Positions 18,898-28,286 of a DNA stretch of 64,000 nt are shown here, one piece after another; positions within the stretch are counted from its first letter, which is position 1; every line of letters starts with the position of its first letter. Below the pieces are notes generated by a model. The model ran no database searches. It saw nothing but the letters and a program-made list of their open reading frames with translations, and was not told the origin of the DNA. The stretch is from Pseudomonadota bacterium (GTDB lineage Bacteria; Desulfobacterota; Binatia; Binatales; Binataceae). The translations under genes and the position numbers were made by a program. The stretch spans positions 124,001-188,000 of the forward strand of contig JAJPHI010000023.1 of NCBI GenBank assembly GCA_021325355.1, in the 5' to 3' direction.

Positions 18898-18940
18898 GGC
18901 ATCGCGGCCGCATCGTAACGAAAGATAGGACGTGCCTCCC

Positions 18941-20083
18941 GTGAAGAAATACCTTTTTACTCCGGGGCCGGCGCCGGTACCGCCCGAGGTTTTGCTCGAG
19001 ATGGCGCAGCCGCTGATCCATCATCGCACGCCGGAGTTCAGCGTGGTGCTGGATAGCGCGCGGGAGCGGATGAAGCCGCTGTACGGCACGCGCCAGGAAG
19101 TGATTCTGCTGACGGCGAGCGGTACCGGGGCGATGGAGGCAGCGGTGACCAACCTCCTGCAGCCCGGTGAGGAGGCGATTTTCGTCAACGGCGGGAAGTT
19201 TGGCGAGCGCTGGGGCAAGCTGATCGAGGCGCACGGCGGGGTGGCGCGCGAAATCAAGGTCGAATGGGGCCGCGCGGTGCGGGTCGAACAGGTCGCCGAG
19301 GCGTTGCGGGCGTATCCTCGGGCGCGGGCGCTCTTCGTGCAGGCCAGCGAGACTTCGAGCTGCGCGCTGCATCCGATTGAGCCGTTGGGCGCGCTCACGC
19401 GCGAGCGCGACGTGATGCTGGTGGTGGACGGTATCACGTCGGTTGGCGTGATCGAGCAGAAGATGGACGCGTGGGGTATCGACGCGCTGGTGACGGGAAG
19501 TCAGAAGGCGCTGATGCTGCCGCCGGGGCTCGCGATGATCGCGCTATCGGAGCGGGCGCTGGAGCGGATGAAGAAGAATCGCGCGCCGCGCTACTACTTT
19601 GATCTGAGACGCGAGCTCAAGGCGCAGTGCGAGGAGCATATCACGGCCTACACGCCGGCGGTCGGCCTGGTGTTCGGTCTGCGCAAGTCGCTCGAACTGA
19701 TTCTCGCCGAAGGTCTGCCGCAGGTGTTCGCGCGCCACGAGCTGATGGCGCGGGCGACGCGGGCGGCGGGGGTTGCGCTCGGGCTCGGGCTGATCGCGCC
19801 GGACAATCCGGCGCCGGGGGTGACCGGTCTGCTGGCGCCGGAGGGACTCGATACCGGCAAGGTGGTGCGCGCGATGCGTGATCGGCTGGGGGTATCGGTC
19901 CAGGGCGGGCAGGATCAGATGAAAGGGCGGCTGATCCGGATTGGCCATATGGGTCACATGGGGCCGCTCGATGTGCTGGTGGTGATCGGCGCCCTGGAGA
20001 TCGCGCTGAAGCAACTCGGCCATCGCTTTGCGAGCGGGGCGGGGGTGGCGGCGGCGCAGGCTGTAATCGAGAGCTGGAACTGA
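18941..20083 (+). CDS. Class V PLP aminotransferase (phosphoserine/alanine-glyoxylate type)
   Basis: 380 residues from GTG 18941 (AGGA 10 nt upstream); GTG 18932 would add three residues. KYLFTPGPAPVPPEVL is the class V N-terminal signature, HHRTPEF the substrate region, and the PLP Lys lies in GSQKALMLPPG. TASGTGAMEAAV binds the cofactor phosphate. The gene lies 5 bp before serA, so conversion of 3-phosphohydroxypyruvate to phosphoserine is the best guess; the sequence is of the branch that also contains alanine-glyoxylate aminotransferases, not the enterobacterial SerC form. Confidence 0.8.
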   Translation: MKKYLFTPGPAPVPPEVLLEMAQPLIHHRTPEFSVVLDSARERMKPLYGTRQEVILLTASGTGAMEAAVTNLLQPGEEAIFVNGGKFGERWGKLIEAHGGVAREIKVEWGRAVRVEQVAEALRAYPRARALFVQASETSSCALHPIEPLGALTRERDVMLVVDGITSVGVIEQKMDAWGIDALVTGSQKALMLPPGLAMIALSERALERMKKNRAPRYYFDLRRELKAQCEEHITAYTPAVGLVFGLRKSLELILAEGLPQVFARHELMARATRAAGVALGLGLIAPDNPAPGVTGLLAPEGLDTGKVVRAMRDRLGVSVQGGQDQMKGRLIRIGHMGHMGPLDVLVVIGALEIALKQLGHRFASGAGVAAAQAVIESWN

Positions 20084-20088
20084 AGACG

Positions 20089-21681
20089 ATGCCGCACTAT
20101 CGGGTGTTGTTGAGCGACGCGCTCGCGCCGCAGGGGATGGAGGTGCTGCAGCGGCAGGCGGAGCTCAGTGTCGAGGTACGGACGGGGCTCAAGCCGAGTG
20201 AGCTGGCCGAGGTGATCGGGGCTTACGACGCGCTGATCATCCGGAGCGCGACGCGGGTGACGCGCGAGGTGATTGAGCGCGCGGACAAGCTGCGGGTGAT
20301 TGGTCGCGCCGGGGTCGGGGTGGACAACGTCGACCTCGATGCGGCGACGCGCCGGGGGATCGTGGTGATGAACAGTCCGCTGGGCAACAGCGTGACGACG
20401 GCGGAGCATACGCTGACCATGATGATGGCGCTGGCGCGGCATATTCCGCAGGCGGTGGCGGCGCTGCGGGCGGGTCGCTGGGAGCGCGGCAAGTTCGTCG
20501 GCACGGAGGTCTGCAACAAGACGCTGGGGGTGGTCGGGCTGGGCAATATCGGGCGGATCGTGGCGGAGCGGGCGCTCGGGCTGAAGATGAACGTGATCGG
20601 TTACGATCCGATCTTGACGGAAGAGGCGGCGGCGCGGCTGTCGATCGAGCGGATCGGCCTGCCGGAGCTGTTGCGGCGCGCGGACTTTATCACGGTGCAC
20701 ACGCCGCTCACCGCCGAGACGCGCGGGCTTATCGACGATGCGGCCTTCGCGCTGATGAAGCCGGGCGTGCGGATCATCAACTGCGCGCGCGGCGGGATCA
20801 TTGACGAGGCGGCGCTGCTGCGGGCGCTCGAGTCGGGGAAGGTGGCGGGAGCGGCGCTGGACGTGTTCGTCGAGGAGCCGCCGGCGCCGGACCATCCGCT
20901 GCTGCATCATCCGCATGTGATTGCGACGCCCCATCTGGGGGCGGCGACGGACGAGGCGCAGTTGCAGGTGGCGGTGGATATCGCCAATCAGATCGTCGAG
21001 TTTCTGAGCCAGGGCACGATTCGCTTTGCGGTGAATATGCCGGCGGTGAGCGTGAAGGAGCTGCAGACGCTCGGTCCGCATCTCCATCTGGGGGAGAAGC
21101 TGGGGGTGCTGGTGGCGCAGTTGATTCAGGATACGCCGTCGCGGGTGACGGTGGGTCTGGCGGGGGAAGCGGCGAATCTGCGCGCCGAACCGATCGTGGC
21201 GGCGGCGCTCAAAGGTCTGATGAGCGGGTTTCTCGATCAGGAGCTCAATTATGTCAGCGCACCGTTCATCGCGCGCGAGCGCGGGATCACGATTACCGAG
21301 ACCAGGTCGCGGGAGACCACGGACTATATCAACACGCTGACGGTCAGGGTCGAGACGCCGGGGGCGGTGCATGAAGTGGCCGGCGCGGTCTTCGGCGCAA
21401 GCGTCGTGCGGATCGTGCGGATCGACAACTATCGTATCGAGGTGCCGCCGGAGGGTCACTTCCTGATGCTGCACAATCGCGACGTGCCGGGCGTGGTGGG
21501 CGCGGTCGGGACGATTCTGGGGCAGGCGGGAATCAATATCGCGGGACTCGAACTCGGGCGCGATCGCGCGGGAGGGATGGCGCTCAGCCTGCTGCAGGTC
21601 GATGGACCGGTGGCGGCTGCGGTGCTCGACCGTCTGAAGACCCATCCGGCGATCGTTTCGGCCGCCACCCTGCGCCTGTGA
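20089..21681 (+). CDS. serA: D-3-phosphoglycerate dehydrogenase
   Basis: 530 residues, the long form. NAD site VVGLGNIGRIVAERA, catalytic Arg in NCARGGIIDE, a Glu in FVEEPPAPDHPL, and catalytic His in TPHLGAATDEAQ. Residues ~320-450 are the allosteric substrate-binding domain and the last ~75 an ACT domain (NRDVPGVVGAVGTILGQAGINIAG), which normally binds serine for feedback inhibition. First step of serine synthesis from 3-phosphoglycerate. It follows the aminotransferase by 5 bp. Confidence 0.95.
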   Translation: MPHYRVLLSDALAPQGMEVLQRQAELSVEVRTGLKPSELAEVIGAYDALIIRSATRVTREVIERADKLRVIGRAGVGVDNVDLDAATRRGIVVMNSPLGNSVTTAEHTLTMMMALARHIPQAVAALRAGRWERGKFVGTEVCNKTLGVVGLGNIGRIVAERALGLKMNVIGYDPILTEEAAARLSIERIGLPELLRRADFITVHTPLTAETRGLIDDAAFALMKPGVRIINCARGGIIDEAALLRALESGKVAGAALDVFVEEPPAPDHPLLHHPHVIATPHLGAATDEAQLQVAVDIANQIVEFLSQGTIRFAVNMPAVSVKELQTLGPHLHLGEKLGVLVAQLIQDTPSRVTVGLAGEAANLRAEPIVAAALKGLMSGFLDQELNYVSAPFIARERGITITETRSRETTDYINTLTVRVETPGAVHEVAGAVFGASVVRIVRIDNYRIEVPPEGHFLMLHNRDVPGVVGAVGTILGQAGINIAGLELGRDRAGGMALSLLQVDGPVAAAVLDRLKTHPAIVSAATLRL

Positions 21682-21834
21682 TCGCGGGGTGGGTCGAGAC
21701 GGAGCGCGGGGGCGCGGGCGATCGAGCGCGCGACGATGAGCCGGGGCGCCGCGGATAAATGTCCGCCGCGGGCGCGCCGCCGGCTGGTCGGTGATCGGGA
21801 AGCGCGCGGGAGCGGGGGAGCGAAAGCAGCTTAG

Positions 21835-23127
21835 ATGAAGACAGTAGCAGTCGTAGGCGTTCAATGGGGCGATGAGGGCAAGGGCAAGATCGTTGATCTG
21901 CTGGCGGCCGATGCCGATGTCGTGGTGCGTTTTCAGGGCGGCAATAATGCCGCGCATACGCTGGTGGTGGACGGCGAGAAGTTCATCCTGCGGATGATCC
22001 CGGCCGGCGCGCTGCAGGGCAAGGTCTGCGTGATCGGCAACGGGATGGTGGTCGATCCGCTGGCGCTGGTCGAAGAGATCGACGGGCTCAAGCGGCGCGG
22101 GCGCGCGCTCAGTCCGGCCGACCTCAAGATCAGTTACGACGCCCATCTGATCCTGCCGTACCATGGGGCGATTGACCGCGCGCGCGAGGCGCGGCTGGGC
22201 GGGCGCGCGATCGGTACCACGGGTTTCGGGATCGGTCCGGCGTACGAGGACAAGATGGCGCGGGTCGGGCTGCGCTTCGAGGACATGAACGAACGCGCGG
22301 CGTTTGCCGAACGGCTCGAGCGCAACGCGCGCGAGAAGAACGCGTTGCTCAAGGGGGTCCTGAAGGCGGCGCCGCTCAAGGTGACGGAACTGGTCGAGCA
22401 GGTGCTGCGGGCGCGTAATCGGCTGCGGCCCTATCTTTGTGATACGGCGGCCTATGTGCGCGAGGCGATCGGCGCGGGCCGGCGGGTGCTGTTCGAGGGC
22501 GCGCACGGCGTGATGCTCGATATCGATCACGGCACCTATCCGTACGTGACGTCGTCGAATTGCGGGGCCAGCGCGGTGTTCGGCGGCGCCGGGGTGGCGC
22601 CGGGCCAGCTCGACGGCGTCCTCGGGATCAGCAAGGCCTACGCCACGCGGGTTGGCGGCGGGCCGTTTCCGTCAGAGATGAGCGGCGCGCTGGCGGACAG
22701 TCTGCGCGACGAGGGAGCGGAATTCGGCAGCGCGACCGGACGGCCGCGGCGAATCGGATGGTTCGACGCAGTGCTGGCGCGCCATGCCGTCAGGCTCAAC
22801 GGGATGGTCGGACTGGCAGTGACCAAGCTTGACGTGCTGACGGGGATCGACCCGCTGAAGATCTGCGTCGGTTACGAGAGCGGCAAGACGCGCTTCGACG
22901 AGGTTCCGGCGAGCCGGCGGCTGCTCGCGAAAGTAAAGCCGGTCTATGAGACGCTGCCGGGCTGGAGCGATGACGTCAGCGGCGCGCGCAATCTCGGCGA
23001 TTTGCCGGTGAACGCGCGGCGCTATCTGGCGCGGATCGCGGAGCTTAGCGGCACGCGGCTCATGATGGTCGGCGTGGGCGCGGGCCGCGAGGCCGCGATC
23101 GTGATCGAGAATCCGTTCGCCGACTGA
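21835..23127 (+). CDS. purA: Adenylosuccinate synthetase
   Basis: 430 residues, the normal length. GVQWGDEGKGKIVDLL is the GTP-binding and catalytic signature with the Asp general base; GIGPAYEDKMAR contains the IMP-binding stretch, and YVTSSNCGASAV and RVGGGPFPSEM are conserved. It joins IMP and aspartate in AMP synthesis. The 153 bp after serA contain a GC-rich imperfect hairpin without a T-tract. It ends two bases before the convergent serine hydrolase. Confidence 0.96.
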   Translation: MKTVAVVGVQWGDEGKGKIVDLLAADADVVVRFQGGNNAAHTLVVDGEKFILRMIPAGALQGKVCVIGNGMVVDPLALVEEIDGLKRRGRALSPADLKISYDAHLILPYHGAIDRAREARLGGRAIGTTGFGIGPAYEDKMARVGLRFEDMNERAAFAERLERNAREKNALLKGVLKAAPLKVTELVEQVLRARNRLRPYLCDTAAYVREAIGAGRRVLFEGAHGVMLDIDHGTYPYVTSSNCGASAVFGGAGVAPGQLDGVLGISKAYATRVGGGPFPSEMSGALADSLRDEGAEFGSATGRPRRIGWFDAVLARHAVRLNGMVGLAVTKLDVLTGIDPLKICVGYESGKTRFDEVPASRRLLAKVKPVYETLPGWSDDVSGARNLGDLPVNARRYLARIAELSGTRLMMVGVGAGREAAIVIENPFAD

Positions 23128-23129
23128 GC

Positions 23130-24323
23130 TCAGGCGCAGCAGACGGCGGCGAGGCTCGAGAGCGCGACGCCGCGGCGGCCCTGGCGGACGTCGTTACGGT
23201 CGTAGCCGTTGGTGCAGTAGCCGAGCGAGATGCCGCTTACGGGATCGGCCCAGGCTATTTGGCCACCAGCGCCGGGATGGCCGAAGGCGAGCGGCGATGT
23301 GGTCCGGCCGAAGCCGCGGAAATTGGCGAAGCCGTCGTCGCCCGCGACAATCACGCCGAGGGCGCGGTTGCACTTATACTTGAAGACCGGATCGAAGTAG
23401 TCGCCGGAGCGAACCTTGAGGGCCTCGCGCAGCGTCTCCGGCTGCCAGATAGGCGCGCCATCGGTGACGGGCGGATTGTGCAGGAGCGCCTGATAGAACA
23501 GCGCGAGTTCGGCCGCGGTCATGATACCGCCACCACCGGGCACGCCCGATTCGCGGGCGACGGGATGATTGAAGCCGACGATGGCGTCTTCGGTGACTTC
23601 GGTTTCGGGCGGCGGCGGCAAGCCCATCTTGCGATAGTCGTCGGCGGTGAGGGCCTCGCCGACGCAGACGATATCGGCGATGCGCGCCTGTTCGTGTGGC
23701 GGACGGCCGAGGCGCAGTTCGGGCAGGCCGAGGGGTTCGGCGATGCGGGTGCGGACGAAATCGCGGAAATCGAGGCCGGAGCGGCGGCGGATGATCTCGC
23801 CGAGGACCCAGAAGCCGGAGGTGGCGTGATAGACGAAGCGCTGACCGGCGGGAAACTGCAGGCGCCAGGCGGCAAACCGCTCGAGCATCCGAGTGCGATC
23901 GAGCCATTCATGCTGGGCGTAGGGGGCGAAGGGGAAACCGCCGGTATGGAGCAGCAGATGCTCGACGGTGACGGCAGTTTTGTCGTTGGGGGCGAACTCG
24001 GGAATGATGTCGGCGGCGCGTTCGGTGAGCTCGAGCTTGCGTTCGCCGAGCAGGATCCAGATGGCGGAGGCGATGATCGCCTTGGTGCAACTGAAAACGC
24101 AATAGAGCGTGTCGTCGGTCGCGGGTTTATCGACGCCGCCCTGAACGGCGTGGCCGAAGGTGCGCATCGCGGCGATTTTGCCGTTGCGGGCGATGGCGAC
24201 CTGACAGGACGGGAGGAGTCCTTCGGCGACTTCGCGTTCGGCGCGGGCGAGGAGGGCTTCGACCTTGGCGGGGTCGAGGCCGACTTCGCGGGGATTTTCG
24301 GCGAACCAGCGCGCATCAAGCAT
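23130..24323 (-). CDS. Serine hydrolase, class C beta-lactamase/esterase family
   Basis: 397 residues without a signal peptide. The SxxK motif is SCTK (about residue 79), the Tyr motif is YHAT (Y-x-A/S rather than the strict YxN), and the third motif is HPGAGG. Long conserved blocks such as VEHLLLHTGGFPF and RTRIAEPLGLPEL are usual for esterase/EstB-like members. These mostly hydrolyse esters rather than beta-lactams, and the altered YxN motif argues against penicillinase activity. It follows the arn-type operon by 45 bp on the same strand and may be co-transcribed. Confidence 0.85.
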   Translation of the reverse strand: MLDARWFAENPREVGLDPAKVEALLARAEREVAEGLLPSCQVAIARNGKIAAMRTFGHAVQGGVDKPATDDTLYCVFSCTKAIIASAIWILLGERKLELTERAADIIPEFAPNDKTAVTVEHLLLHTGGFPFAPYAQHEWLDRTRMLERFAAWRLQFPAGQRFVYHATSGFWVLGEIIRRRSGLDFRDFVRTRIAEPLGLPELRLGRPPHEQARIADIVCVGEALTADDYRKMGLPPPPETEVTEDAIVGFNHPVARESGVPGGGGIMTAAELALFYQALLHNPPVTDGAPIWQPETLREALKVRSGDYFDPVFKYKCNRALGVIVAGDDGFANFRGFGRTTSPLAFGHPGAGGQIAWADPVSGISLGYCTNGYDRNDVRQGRRGVALSSLAAVCCA

Positions 24324-24368
24324 GGGTTTCCTCCGACGGGTAGCGCCCCACTGATAACACGGCGAGGG

Positions 24369-25286
24369 CTATATGGAACAGGGTTGAAGGGGGTCGGGGG
24401 CCTGGGCGGAGATCCAGCCGGCGCGGCCGGGGAGGGTGGCGCGCACGACCTCGGCGAGCGGCAGCTCGGCGGCGTGCAGGCCGGCGGCGACCTGGTCGAG
24501 GCGGAGAAACTCGACGCCGCGCGCGCGGAGCGTCGCGAGGCATTCGGCGAAGGCGTCGAAGTGCGCGAGGCCTTCGGTTTCGGCGTGGATGGTATGAACG
24601 TTGAGCAGATCTTCGCTCATCCGGCGGAGGTAGAAATCGGCGAGTGAGGGTGCGGCGGCAAGCTCGGGGGTGCCGAGGACTTCATCGAGGGTGGGGAGAG
24701 TGGTGGGGATTTCCGGGGTGCGCAGCACTTCGCCGTCGACGCGGCATCGGTAGGGGCAGCGGCCGCGGGTATCGCTGCGATAATCGAGACCGAGGCGCTC
24801 GAGGGCGCGCATCGCGGCCGGGCTGACGCGCCATCCGGGGGCGGCGAAACTGCGCGGCGAGGTGGCGAAGATGGCGCGGTAGGCTTCGGCGGCCTCGGCG
24901 AGTTCGGCGCGCAAATCCGCGTCGCTCAGATCATCGATGTGGTCCTGCCAGAGGACGTGATCGTAGCCATGGATGCCGACCTCGAAGGTCGCGGCGAGGT
25001 CACGCAGGAGGTCGGGGAAGGCGAGGGCGATGGGCCGTGCTGGGAGGAGGGTGCCGGAGAGGATGGTGCGCCAGCCGTACATCGAGACGGCGCGCGTGCG
25101 ACGCATCTTGGTCAGGAAGCCGGGATTGCGGAAGGCGCGCATCACGGCCCGGCCGGAATTGTCGGGCCCCATCGCGATGAAGAAAGTGGCGGGGAGCTGG
25201 TGATCGCGCAAAAGGCGCATCAGGCGCGGCACGCCGTCGCGCAGGCCCTGATGGGTATCGACGTCGATTTTGAGCGCGAGGCGCAT
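24369..25286 (-). CDS. arnD: ArnD-like 4-deoxy-4-formamido-Ara4N-undecaprenyl deformylase
   Basis: 305 residues from ATG 25286; its start overlaps the stop of the upstream gene (TGATG), so translation is coupled. It is a polysaccharide deacetylase: KIDVDTHQG gives the Asp pair, FEVGIHGYDHVLWQD the His pair, SFAAPGWRVS the Pro motif, and NVHTIHAE the late His. ArnD removes the formyl group so that ArnT can use the lipid-linked sugar. The position after the decarboxylase and formyltransferase genes supports this. A frame open further upstream is only antisense-like extension. Confidence 0.88.
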   Translation of the reverse strand: MRLALKIDVDTHQGLRDGVPRLMRLLRDHQLPATFFIAMGPDNSGRAVMRAFRNPGFLTKMRRTRAVSMYGWRTILSGTLLPARPIALAFPDLLRDLAATFEVGIHGYDHVLWQDHIDDLSDADLRAELAEAAEAYRAIFATSPRSFAAPGWRVSPAAMRALERLGLDYRSDTRGRCPYRCRVDGEVLRTPEIPTTLPTLDEVLGTPELAAAPSLADFYLRRMSEDLLNVHTIHAETEGLAHFDAFAECLATLRARGVEFLRLDQVAAGLHAAELPLAEVVRATLPGRAGWISAQAPDPLQPCSI

Positions 25287-26251
25287 CAGGAGTTGGCTTC
25301 CTCGCGAAACCATTTCATGGCGAGGGCGGTGCCGTCGCGGAGCGAGACTTTGGGTTCGATGCCAAGCAGGGTGCGCATCTTGGTGTTGTCGGGGACGCGG
25401 CGGGGGATATCCTCGTAGCTTTTGCCGTAGACTTCCTCCTGGGTGACGAAGCGGATGCGCGACTTGGTCGGGCCGTTCAGTTCGAGCATCAGGTGGGCGA
25501 ACTCGAGGACCGAGGTTTCGACGTCGACGCCGATATTGATGGCGTGGCCGTCGGCGGCGGGGTTGAGGCCGGCGGCGACGGTGGCGGCAACCGCGTCGGT
25601 GACATAGGTGAAGCATCGGGTCTGCGAGCCATCGCCGATGACGGTGAGGTCGGCGCCGCGCAGCAACTGGCCCATGAAGATGGTGAAGAGGCGGCCGACG
25701 TCAACCTTGTCGAGGCGGGGGCCGTAAACGTTGAAATAGCGCACGACGGTAACCGGCAGACCGAGCTTGTGGTAGGCGAAGCAGAAGTGTTCGCCGACCG
25801 CCTTCGAGGTGGAATAGCACCAGCGATCGATGGTGGTGGCGCCGAGGACGCGGTCGTCGTCCTCTTTCCAGGGGACCTTGGGATTGCGTCCGTAGACTTC
25901 GGAAGTGGAGCTGAAGACCACCTTTTTGCCGTACTTGTAGGCGGCCTTCAGCACGTTCTGCGTGCCGTTCACATTGACGTTGAGGGTTTCGTAGGGATCG
26001 GCGACATAGTGTTCGACGCCGACGACGGCGGCGAGGTGGTAGATGAGATCGACGCGCGCGGCGAGGCTGTCGAGGAGTTCGAGGTTGAAGATGGTATCGT
26101 GGATATAGTGGAAGCGGGGTTGCTCGAGGAGATGGCGGACTTTGCCGATCGCGCCGGTATCGAGCACGAAGACCTCGTCGCCGCGCGCGATGAACGCATC
26201 GCTCAGGTGAGAGCCTAAAAAGCCGGCGCCGCCGGTAATCAAGATACGCAT
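25286..26251 (-). CDS. UDP-glucuronate decarboxylase, stand-alone ArnA C-terminal half
   Basis: 321 residues. Short-chain epimerase fold: GGAGFLGSHLS binds NAD, Ser in SSTSEVYG, and Tyr/Lys in YSTSKAVGEH. The run RWCYSTSKAVGEHFCFAYHK and the later NIGVDVETSVLEF resemble the decarboxylase domain of ArnA, which oxidises and decarboxylates UDP-GlcA to UDP-4-keto-pentose. In enterobacteria this is fused to the formyltransferase; here the two are separate neighbouring genes 9 bp apart. A general NAD epimerase is the alternative. Confidence 0.8.
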   Translation of the reverse strand: MRILITGGAGFLGSHLSDAFIARGDEVFVLDTGAIGKVRHLLEQPRFHYIHDTIFNLELLDSLAARVDLIYHLAAVVGVEHYVADPYETLNVNVNGTQNVLKAAYKYGKKVVFSSTSEVYGRNPKVPWKEDDDRVLGATTIDRWCYSTSKAVGEHFCFAYHKLGLPVTVVRYFNVYGPRLDKVDVGRLFTIFMGQLLRGADLTVIGDGSQTRCFTYVTDAVAATVAAGLNPAADGHAINIGVDVETSVLEFAHLMLELNGPTKSRIRFVTQEEVYGKSYEDIPRRVPDNTKMRTLLGIEPKVSLRDGTALAMKWFREEANS

Positions 26252-26260
26252 AGGGATTCC

Positions 26261-27220
26261 TCAATCAAGCCGCGCGCCGGGGTATTTGGCGAGCAGGGTC
26301 GGCGCCGGCGCGGCGGGTTCACCGTCGAGTTGCACGTCTTCGAGGAGCAGGGTGCCGGCGCCGGTCGCGACTTCGAGACCCTCGGGGGACGCGTCAAGGA
26401 TGGCGCCGGGAGCGGCTCCCGGAGCGGCGTCGCGGCCGAGACGCGCGGACCAGACGAGCAGCCGCCGCCCGTCGAGCATCGCGAAGGCGCCGGGATACGG
26501 ATGGGTCAGGGCGCGCACGAGATTGTAGATGCGCCGCGCCGGCCAGTTCCAGTCGATGCGGCCGTCGGCGGGGGTGCGCCGGCCAAAGTAGCTGCCGGCC
26601 GCAAGATCCTGCGGGAAGCGCGGCGCGCGGCCGGCGACGATGAGCGGATGGAGGTCGCGGATGAGGGCGGCAGCTTCGGGCAGCAGTTTGCGATAGAGGC
26701 TCAGCGCGGTATCGCTTTCCGTGATGGGCACGGCGCGCTGCCCGACGATATCGCCGGCGTCGGCGCGCGCCACCATGTGATGGAGGGTCACGCCGCCCTC
26801 GGTTTCACCATTGATGATCATCCAGTTGACGGGGGCGCGGCCGCGATATCTGGGCAGCAGCGAGCCATGCAAGTTGTAAGCGCCTCTGGGCGCGAGCCGC
26901 AGAACCTCTTCGGGCAGCAGATTGCGATAATAGAACGAGTAGATAATCGCCGGGCGGAGGCTGCGGAGGCGCTCGAGTTCGGCAGCTCCCCAGTGCTCGT
27001 CGAAAAAGACCGGGATGCGATGGCGGGCAGCGAGGTCGGCGCAGGACGACCACCAGACTTCCTCGTCGGGGCGATCGGGATGGGTGTAGAGGGCGACGAT
27101 CGGCGCGCCCATCGCGAGCAGCTCGCGCATGCAGACGTAGCCGATCTCGTGGTAGGCGAAGAGCAGGCAGGGGGCCGCGCCGAGGTCAACGCCGCCGGCG
27201 GTCACGGGGGGCGGGTTCAT
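26261..27220 (-). CDS. Formyltransferase, stand-alone ArnA N-terminal half
   Basis: 319 residues. It has the methionyl-tRNA-formyltransferase fold: LLFAYHEIGYVCMRELL, then NLHGSLLPRYRGRAPVNW with the catalytic Asn and His, then MVARADAGDIVGQ with the Asp. The AYHEIG start and THPDRPDE are typical of the ArnA formyltransferase domain, which N-formylates UDP-L-Ara4N. Followed by the decarboxylase 9 bp later and preceded by arnC 3 bp earlier. FMT for tRNA is less likely given this setting. Confidence 0.82.
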   Translation of the reverse strand: MNPPPVTAGGVDLGAAPCLLFAYHEIGYVCMRELLAMGAPIVALYTHPDRPDEEVWWSSCADLAARHRIPVFFDEHWGAAELERLRSLRPAIIYSFYYRNLLPEEVLRLAPRGAYNLHGSLLPRYRGRAPVNWMIINGETEGGVTLHHMVARADAGDIVGQRAVPITESDTALSLYRKLLPEAAALIRDLHPLIVAGRAPRFPQDLAAGSYFGRRTPADGRIDWNWPARRIYNLVRALTHPYPGAFAMLDGRRLLVWSARLGRDAAPGAAPGAILDASPEGLEVATGAGTLLLEDVQLDGEPAAPAPTLLAKYPGARLD

Positions 27221-27223
27221 CGC

Positions 27224-28237
27224 TCAGCGCGGCGCGGGCTCAGCGGCGACGGCGTCATCGGGCGGCGCGCCGTGGACCGCGCGAACGATATAGGTCGGTC
27301 GGCGTCGCACCTCGAGATAGATGCGCCCGATATATTCGCCGATGAGACCGATGGCGAGAAACACCAGGCCGAAGAAGAAGAAGGCCACGGCGAAGAGCGT
27401 CCAGAGCGCGCCTTCCTGCTGCGGTCCATAAATGATGCGGTGGCCGACGAGCACCAGCGCCATCAGGGTGGCGAGGACGGAGATGCCGATACCGATGAGG
27501 CTCATGGCCTGAATCGGCAGGTTGGAGAAGCCGGTCACGAGGTTGAGGCTCAGGTGAGCAAGCTTGAAGAGGCTGTATTTTGACTGGCCGGCGGCGCGTT
27601 CGGCGTGGGCAACAGGGATTTCGGCGATACGCTTGGCGAAGGAATTGGCCAGGGCCGGGACGAAGGCGGCCTTTTCGTCACAGGCGACGATGGTATCGGT
27701 GATGTGGCGCCGGTAGGCCCGCAGCATGCATCCATAGTCATGCATCGCGACGCCGACGATGGCCGAGGTCAGGCGATTGTGCAGGCGCGAGGCGAGGCGG
27801 CGATAACCGCTGTCATGGCGCGTTTGACGCCATCCGCCGACGACGTCGTTGCCGGCCTCGATGGCGGCGACGAGGCGCGGGATTTCCTCGGGTGGATTCT
27901 GCAGGTCGGCATCGAGCGTGACCACAATCTCGCCGCGACAGTTGCGGAAACCCGCGAGCAGCGCCGAATGCTGACCGAAATTGCGCGCCAGTTCGACCAC
28001 GCGGACGCGGCGGTCACGTCGCGCGAGGTCGCGCAGAATCGTCAACGAGGCGTCGGTCGAGCCGTCATCGACGAAGATCACTTCACATGGACGGTCGAGC
28101 TTCGCGAGCGCGGGTGCGAGCCGGTTCCATAGCGCGGCGAGATTGGCCGCCTCGTTGTAGACCGGAATCACCAGGGAGACGAGCTCGGCAGAGGCGGCGG
28201 CGCTGAAGAGCGGAGAGATTTTCCCTGACGCGGTCAC
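27224..28237 (-). CDS. arnC: ArnC-like undecaprenyl-phosphate glycosyltransferase
   Basis: 337 residues. GT2 domain with LVIPVYNEAANLAALW, VDDGSTDAS, TLDADLQNPPEEIP (the metal-binding DxD-like part) and GWRQTRHDSGYRRLASR, then two C-terminal transmembrane helices (about 235-260 and 275-300). This is the DPM1/ArnC/GtrB type that loads a sugar onto undecaprenyl phosphate on the cytoplasmic face. First gene of the operon arnC-formyltransferase-decarboxylase-arnD, divergent from arnT. Confidence 0.9.
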   Translation of the reverse strand: MTASGKISPLFSAAASAELVSLVIPVYNEAANLAALWNRLAPALAKLDRPCEVIFVDDGSTDASLTILRDLARRDRRVRVVELARNFGQHSALLAGFRNCRGEIVVTLDADLQNPPEEIPRLVAAIEAGNDVVGGWRQTRHDSGYRRLASRLHNRLTSAIVGVAMHDYGCMLRAYRRHITDTIVACDEKAAFVPALANSFAKRIAEIPVAHAERAAGQSKYSLFKLAHLSLNLVTGFSNLPIQAMSLIGIGISVLATLMALVLVGHRIIYGPQQEGALWTLFAVAFFFFGLVFLAIGLIGEYIGRIYLEVRRRPTYIVRAVHGAPPDDAVAAEPAPR

Positions 28238-28286
28238 CTGTTAGCCTGCCATGTTTGCTTTACCCGAGCCTGCAACTGGCGATGCA

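Larger units (their letters stand above)
18346..18940. other. Gene-free region with parS, DnaA boxes and a leader terminator
   Basis: 595 bp between divergent genes. The section 18441-18575 is unusually AT-rich for this genome: line 18481-18540 has 37 A/T of 60. It contains two ParB-type parS palindromes and two near-consensus DnaA boxes. From about 18590 the sequence returns to high GC, carries no convincing frame, and ends with a terminator hairpin 43 nt before the aminotransferase start. Most genes to the left run leftward and most to the right run rightward. Confidence 0.65.

Noticed and set aside
18659-18928. 89-codon rightward frame before the aminotransferase gene
   Set aside because: GTG start without a ribosome site, Arg-rich low-complexity content typical of GC-rich non-coding DNA, and it runs through the terminator hairpin.
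19954-22530. 858-codon leftward frame opposite serA and purA
   Set aside because: It is the antisense shadow of two well-defined genes; its composition is dominated by Arg, His and Pro and has no recognisable domain.
23130-24323. Beta-lactam resistance gene
   Set aside because: No signal peptide and an altered YxN motif (YHAT); an esterase-like serine hydrolase is the safer reading.
25287-25616. N-terminal extension of arnD
   Set aside because: The extra residues are Arg/His/Pro-rich and lie wholly inside the decarboxylase gene in another frame; the coupled ATG at 25286 fits the family length.
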